From contig NZ_JAGQFT020000005.1 of NCBI RefSeq assembly GCF_018122625.2, positions 124,001 through 188,000 of the forward strand: a stretch of DNA of 64,000 nt, in the 5' to 3' direction. This document shows, piece after piece, positions 59,475-64,000 of this stretch; within the stretch, counting starts at the first letter, position 1; every line of letters starts with the position of its first letter. Made by a program: the position numbers and the translations under genes. Below the pieces are notes generated by a model. It worked only from the letters and a program-made list of their open reading frames with translations. It had not been told where the DNA came from and ran no database searches. This DNA is from Coralloluteibacterium stylophorae. Lineage in GTDB: Bacteria; Pseudomonadota; Gammaproteobacteria; Xanthomonadales; Xanthomonadaceae.

Positions 59475-60669
59475 TCAGGCCGGCTGCGCGGCGAGCATCT
59501 CGCCGACCTTCTCGGCGAGCGCGTCCAGGGCGAAGGGCTTGGTGATCATCGCCATGTTGGTGCCGAGGAAGCCGGCGCGGATCGCCGCGTTCTCGGCATA
59601 GCCGGTGACGAACAGGATCGGCAGCGCCGGACGGTGCTGCCGCGCGATCTCGGCCAGCTGGCGGCCGTTGATGCCGGGCAGGCCGACGTCGGACACCAGC
59701 AGGGCGATGGCTGCCGGACCTTGCAGGATCGCGATCGCCGACTGCGCCTCGCCGGCCTCGAGCACGCGGTAGCCGAGCTCCTGCAGCAGCTCGCGCACGA
59801 GCAGGCGCACCGAGACGTCGTCCTCGACCACCAGCACCGTCTCGCCGCTGCCCTCGTGGGGCGGCGGTCGTGGGATCCGCCGCGGGCGGTGCGCCGTGCT
59901 GCGCCACGTCCGCCGCCGGCAGGTAAAGGCTGACCGCGGTGCCGGCGCCCGGCGTGCTGTGCAGCCGCACCTGGCCCTTCGACTGCCGCGCGAAGCCGTA
60001 CACCATCGACAGGCCGAGGCCGGTGCCCTGGCCGATCGGCTTGGTGGTGAAGAAGGGTTCGAACACCTTCTCCAGCACGTCCGGCGGCATGCCGACGCCG
60101 GTGTCGGTCACGGTCAGCACGACATACGGCCCCGGCTCGATGTCGACGCCCGGCGCGATGCGTCCGGCGTCGAGTTCGGTGGCGCGGGTCGTCACCGTCA
60201 GCGTGCCGCCCTCGGGCATCGCGTCGCGGGCGTTGATGGCGAGATTGAGGATCGCGCTCTCGAGCTGGTTGGCGTCGGCCACGCAGGGCGGGACGCCCTC
60301 GCCGGGGCGCACCTGCAGGCTGACGTTCTCGCCCAGGGTGCGCCGCAGCAGTTCCTCCAGCGAACGCACCAGCGCGTTGACGTCGAGCGGCCGCGAGTCC
60401 AGCGACTGCCGGCGCGAGAACGCCAGCAGGCGCGCGGTCAGCGCCGCGGCGCGCTGCGCCGAGGTCGAGGCGGCGTCCATGAAGCGCTCCAGCCCGTCGG
60501 TGCGCCCGGAGGCGATGCGCCGTCGCACGATGTCGAGCGCGCCGATGATGCCGGTCAGCATGTTGTTGAAGTCGTGCGCGATGCCGCCGGTGAGCTGGCC
60601 CACCGCCTCCATCTTCTGGCTCTGGCGCAGCGCGGTCCCGGCCGCCGATGCGGCGCGCAAACCAGGCAT
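59475..60669 (-). pseudogene. Hybrid histidine kinase (HisKA-HATPase-REC), N-truncated and frameshifted
   Basis: A frame from about 60630 to 59870 gives QSQKMEAVGQLTGGIAHDFNNML (H-box), LESAILNLAINARDAMPEGG (N-box), DTGVGMPPDVLEKVFEPFFTTK and GQGTGLGLSMVYGF (G-boxes). After a C run near 59868 the frame changes, and GSGETVLVVEDDVSVRLLVRELLQELGYRV begins a complete receiver domain (Asp in LLVSDVGLPGINGRQLA, Lys in MITKPFAL) ending at 59475. A normal protein would have an N-terminal sensor (PAS) region, which is missing: upstream the sequence switches abruptly to a serine hydrolase. The receiver could still be made alone from GTG 59837. Either a real deletion plus indel, or a misassembly. Confidence 0.75.
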
Positions 60670-61471
60670 AGCCGTAGCCGTCGCCGGTGAAGGCCGAGCG
60701 CGTGCGCGGCGTCCACGAGGCCTCGATCCAGGCCGCCGGGATCAGTCGCTCGCCGTCGGCGGTGACGCCGCCGCGGCGCACCAGCTCGCCGAAGGCCAGC
60801 AGCGAGCGCGGCGTCATCGCCATCTGGTTGCCGCCGAAGTGGATGCCCTGCGGATCGCGGTCCCAGGCGCTGATCGCGAAGCCGTCCAGCGGGCCGAGCC
60901 AGTCCTGCGCCAGCGCCCGGGTCGAGCGCCCGCCGACCCGCGCCAGGATCGCCGAGAGCAGGTGGCTGGAGCCGGTCGAATACAGCATCGTCCCGCCCGG
61001 CTCGTCCACGAAGGGCTGCGCCAGCGCCGCGCGCACCCAGTCGTCGCTCGCCACCCAGCGTCCGTAGTTCGGCCCCGAGGTGCGGCGCAGGCCGGCCTGC
61101 ATGCTCAGCAGGTGGCCGATGGTGATGTCGGCCAGGCGCGGGTCCGGATCCGGCGGCAGCGCATCGGCCAGCAGCGGCGCGATCGGCTGGTCGACGCCCT
61201 CGAGCAGGCCGCGGTCAATGGCGATTCCGACCAGCGCGGAGACGATCACCTTGGAGGCGGACTTGATGTTGGTCGGCGCGTCCTCCGCGCCGCCGTGGTA
61301 GCCGCGCGCGGCGAGCAGTTCGCCGTCGCGGGCGACCAGCACGGTGCGCAGCGGGGCGAGCGCGGCCGCCTCGTCGAGGACGGTGTCGAGCGTGGCGGAG
61401 GGCCGTGCCGAGGCGGGCACGACGGTCGCGAGGAGCACGAGCCAGGCGAGGAGGACGCGGACCGAACGCAT
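60628..61471 (-). pseudogene. Exported serine hydrolase (beta-lactamase family), C-terminally truncated at a chimeric junction
   Basis: From ATG 61471 come a signal peptide (MRSVRVLLAWLVLLATVVPASA) and a class-C beta-lactamase-like domain: TNIKSASKVIVSALVGIAI with SxxK, ADITIGHLLSMQAGL, GGTMLYSTGSSHLLSAILA in the YxN position, and FGGNQMAMTPRSLLAFGELV. After GYGYAWFARRIGG (about 60640) the homology stops and the DNA encodes histidine-kinase sequence in another frame. The last 80-100 residues with the HxG motif are absent, so activity is unlikely. The open frame runs on to 59546 without meaning. Confidence 0.75.
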
Positions 61472-61532
61472 GCGTCCAAGTGAGGCGGATGCGGTGGCAA
61501 GCGCAGGTGAGCGCCGCCGCTGCCGGCATGCG

Positions 61533-61916
61533 CTAGCTGCGGTCGACGATCGCGCTGATCGCGCCGGCGCGGAAGCCGAACAGGGTCTGCCCCTCGAGCT
61601 CGACCAGGGTGCCCGCGGACGGGCCGTCGCGCATGTCGTGGGCGAGGACGCCGCGGAAGGCCACCCGCGCCACGGCGACCTCGCCCTCGAACGCCAGCGC
61701 CAGCACGCGCTGCGAGCGCGCCGCGAACAGTCCGCGCGAGTGCGCGGCCAGCGCGAGGAAGCGGTCGCGACCCTCGGTCACCGCGGTGAGCTGGCCGTCG
61801 ACGACGTTCTCGAAGCGGACGTCCTCGGTCACCAGCGCGCCCAGCGCGGTGAGGTCGAAGCTGTTGTAGGCCTCGACGTAGCGGGCGATCAGCTGGCGGC
61901 AGGCATCCGGATCCAT
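61533..61916 (-). CDS. SnoaL/NTF2-like protein
   Basis: A 127-residue alpha+beta-cone protein: CRQLIARYVEAYNSFDLTALGALVTEDVRFENVVDG is the NTF2/SnoaL helix-helix-strand opening, followed by the curved sheet GTLVELEGQTLFGFRAGAISAIVDRS. Such folds serve isomerases, cyclases or ligand-binding proteins; catalytic residues are not diagnostic here. ATG 61916 starts the conserved region and has AGGACGCCAGG before it; ATG 61958 would add 14 residues (MPPIAGAV...) and has AGGA upstream as well. Confidence 0.8.
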   Translation of the reverse strand: MDPDACRQLIARYVEAYNSFDLTALGALVTEDVRFENVVDGQLTAVTEGRDRFLALAAHSRGLFAARSQRVLALAFEGEVAVARVAFRGVLAHDMRDGPSAGTLVELEGQTLFGFRAGAISAIVDRS

Positions 61917-62181
61917 CCTGGCGTCCTCGATGGGAACGGCGCCGGCGATAGGCGGCATTGATCCATCCTGCCGCGCCGCAGGCCGGCGGTCCAGCGGCCG
62001 CTCGCGGCTGGTGTCCGTCCGCGACCCGCGGCGGATTGCGCAGGCGCGCACGCGGCATGTCAGCGCGTGCCGGCGCCGGCGCGGCGCGGGCGTGGACCTC
62101 CTGGCGGCGGCCGTGCAGGCGCTATAAGGCAGCGTCGTTCCGGGGGGAGGACGGCGCTCCCCATCCAACCAGGACCGTCCC

Positions 62182-64000
62182 GTGCACGTACGTCTTCCCG
62201 TCGCGGCGCTCGCCGCCGCGCTCGCCTCCCTCACCGCCGCCGCCTCGGCCGCGCCCTTCGAACTCGAACCGCTGGCCGTCGTCGGTGGCCAGATCGCCGA
62301 TCCCGTCGAGATCGGCGGCCGCGTCTACCTGCCGATGGGACGCGGTCTCCTCGTGCTGGAGCGCGACCTCGCCGGCGGCGGCGATGCGGTCGGGCGCAGC
62401 GTCGGCCTCGCCCGCGGGCGGATCAGCGGCCTGGTCCACGTCGACGGCTTCCTCTATGCGACCTGGCGCCGCGCCGACGGCCGCTCCGGCCTGGCCACCT
62501 GGTCGCTGGCCGACGCCGACGCGCCGGCGCTGGTCAGCGACCAGGACGCGCCCGCGCCGTACGGCTTCAGCACCCTGACCGCGATCGCCGCGGTCGACGG
62601 CGCGCTGGTGCTGTTCGACAGCGACAACGGCCTGCTGCACGGCAGCCTCCAGGTCCCCTCCGAGCCGCAGCTGAGCGCCACCGGCATCCCCGCGCCGCCC
62701 GCCGGCCGCGTGGCGGTCGACGGCCACTTCATCCGCAGCTTCGGCAAGGGCTGGATCGGCGCCAGCCTGGCCACCCTCGACGCCAGCGATCCGGCGATGC
62801 CCTACGTCGCCGACGAGATGCCGGTGGACGGCGTCACCGTGTTCAGCACCCACTTCGCGGCGCCCTGGGCGATCGGCGCCGGCGCCGCGTTCACCGTGTT
62901 CGACCTGTCCGATCCGTCGGGGGCCATCGTCCAGCGCAGCCAGGTCACGGACGGCCCGCTGGCGACCCAGGCGGTCCTGCTCGGCGCGCGCGCCTACACC
63001 ATGGGCTTCGACGGCCTCGACGTCTGGAACGTGGCCGATCCCGACGCGCCCTTCGTCGCCGCGCACGCCGACATCGACACCCTCGGCACCGACGCCGCGC
63101 TCGCCGGCGACGACGACATGCTCCTGTTCACCCGCACCGATCGCGCGGTCCGCGTCGACGCCGCCGCGCCGGACGCGCCGGTCGCGACCGCCGAGGTCGT
63201 CCTGGCGGGCGGGACCTCCGCCTACGACGTCGCCCTGGCCGGCGACCGCCTGCTCCTGGTGCAGAACGCCTACGGCCTGTCGGTCGCCGAGGCCGACACG
63301 CTCGCGCCGGTCGCGCGCTGGGAGGCCGACCTGCCGCCGAGCCTGCAGGCGCGCGCCTTCGAGGCCATGACCGTGGTCGGCGACATCGCCTACGTCTCCT
63401 CCTGGGGCAGCGGCCTGTATGCGCTGGACATCGGCGATCCGGACGCGCCGGTGCAGGTCGACTACGAGCCCTTCGACTTCGCCGCCGAGAGCGTCGCCGA
63501 CGACGCCGGCCACCTGTTCGTGGTGCGTGCGACCAACGAGCCGGGCATCGGCGTGTTTGACCTCGACGCCGCCGGGCTGCCCGCCTTCCGCGGCTTCTGG
63601 CCGATGTCCGACAACCCGCTCGCGCTCGCCGTCGACGACGGAATCCTCTATGCGCCGGTGAGCGGCACCGACGGCGGGTTCTACGCGTTCGACATGCGCA
63701 ACCCGGACGCGCCAGTCCAGCTCGCGCACTACACCGACGACTGCGCCGCGCCGAGCGACGTGGTGCTCGAACCCGCGCGCGACCGCGCCTACGTCGCCTG
63801 CGACCAGGGCGTGCAGGTGCTCGACGTGAGCGATCCCGCGCAGCCGGTGCGCGTGGCGGCGGTCCCGGGCGAGCCGTGGTCGGGCGGGCGCCTGGCCCTG
63901 CAGGACGGGCTGCTGTGGTTCGCCGACGCCGCCGGCCTCGGCGCCTGGGACGTGCGCGCGGAGGGTGCGCCGGTCGCGGTGGCGCATGCCGACCTCGGCG
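62182..64000 (+). CDS. Secreted LVIVD-repeat beta-propeller protein, 3' end outside window
   Basis: An open frame of 606 codons running off the window, starting at GTG 62182 with AGGA at 62170-62173. A signal peptide (RLPVAALAAALASLTAAASAA) precedes a chain of roughly 40-45-residue repeats with the LVIVD consensus of V-x-D-x-x-D-P-x-x-P: VFDLSDPSGAIV, VWNVADPDAPFVA, ALDIGDPDAPVQV, AFDMRNPDAPVQL and VLDVSDPAQPVRV. LVIVD repeats build surface beta-propellers in bacteria and archaea. Two Cys (DDCAAPSD, VACDQG) may form a disulfide. No catalytic domain is seen in the available part; more may lie beyond the end. Confidence 0.85.
   Translation, partial: MHVRLPVAALAAALASLTAAASAAPFELEPLAVVGGQIADPVEIGGRVYLPMGRGLLVLERDLAGGGDAVGRSVGLARGRISGLVHVDGFLYATWRRADGRSGLATWSLADADAPALVSDQDAPAPYGFSTLTAIAAVDGALVLFDSDNGLLHGSLQVPSEPQLSATGIPAPPAGRVAVDGHFIRSFGKGWIGASLATLDASDPAMPYVADEMPVDGVTVFSTHFAAPWAIGAGAAFTVFDLSDPSGAIVQRSQVTDGPLATQAVLLGARAYTMGFDGLDVWNVADPDAPFVAAHADIDTLGTDAALAGDDDMLLFTRTDRAVRVDAAAPDAPVATAEVVLAGGTSAYDVALAGDRLLLVQNAYGLSVAEADTLAPVARWEADLPPSLQARAFEAMTVVGDIAYVSSWGSGLYALDIGDPDAPVQVDYEPFDFAAESVADDAGHLFVVRATNEPGIGVFDLDAAGLPAFRGFWPMSDNPLALAVDDGILYAPVSGTDGGFYAFDMRNPDAPVQLAHYTDDCAAPSDVVLEPARDRAYVACDQGVQVLDVSDPAQPVRVAAVPGEPWSGGRLALQDGLLWFADAAGLGAWDVRAEGAPVAVAHADLG

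Overview
The window is very G+C-rich DNA with tightly packed genes, many of them joined by ATGA stop/start overlaps. Gene content (RcnR-type dmeRF, ArsH/ArsR/ArsC/Acr3, a fused TreS-maltokinase, GlgE with a long N-terminal extension, UbiA, DUF4097 behind an ECF sigma factor) and CTCCCTCCCC hairpin repeats between genes suggest a chromosome segment of a gammaproteobacterium of the Lysobacter/Luteimonas/Xanthomonas group (Lysobacteraceae). This placement is inference from gene content; no rRNA or tRNA gene is present to confirm it.

Layout. 0-2.2 kb: 3' end of a LysR regulator, a small conserved protein, a membrane-protein-like frame with no stop codon before an exported cupin, and a tautomerase. 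2.3-6.3 kb: two metal/metalloid modules, dmeR/dmeF (Ni/Co sensing and export, with an exact RcnR-type operator) and arsH divergent from arsR-arsC-acr3. 6.3-11.2 kb: a frameshifted glycosyltransferase, a RIO1 kinase, an alkaline phosphatase lipoprotein, and a decayed less G+C-rich patch. 11.2-21 kb: an Rrf2 regulator with a flavoprotein, a glycoside hydrolase, AraC, Ohr, chloroperoxidase and other hydrolases, a YkvA protein, an EamA permease and a serine hydrolase. 21.2-24 kb: small stress-type proteins (SWIB, CsbD) and a glucosylglycerol-3-phosphate phosphatase. 24-29 kb: a signalling patch of GAF/degenerate-GGDEF/EAL, KaiC-like ATPase and receiver/HWE kinase (frameshifted), with an O-acetyltransferase. 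29-32.2 kb: nicotinamidase, a type-B carboxylesterase, a lone HisKA-like mini-protein, a REP doublet and a small membrane protein.

32.6-51.2 kb is the core of the window: glgE, treS-mak, glgB, glgX, treZ, malQ, (BON-domain gene on the other strand), treY. Together these encode a cycle between trehalose and branched alpha-1,4-glucan. TreS-Mak turns trehalose into maltose-1-phosphate, GlgE polymerises it and GlgB branches it. GlgX/TreX debranches, TreY and TreZ return trehalose, and MalQ rescues short maltodextrins. With the glucosylglycerol phosphatase, BON, CsbD and SWIB proteins nearby, the region looks devoted to osmotic and desiccation stress (inference).

51.2-64 kb: an MFS transporter, UbiA, three tandem paralogous exported proteins of unknown function (two sharing an almost identical 70-bp leader), an ECF sigma/anti-sigma/DUF4097 operon, a chimeric wreck of a serine hydrolase fused out of frame to a hybrid histidine kinase, a SnoaL-like protein and the start of a secreted LVIVD-repeat beta-propeller protein that runs off the end. 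Several frameshifts sit in C or CG runs, so some broken genes may be assembly errors rather than true pseudogenes.
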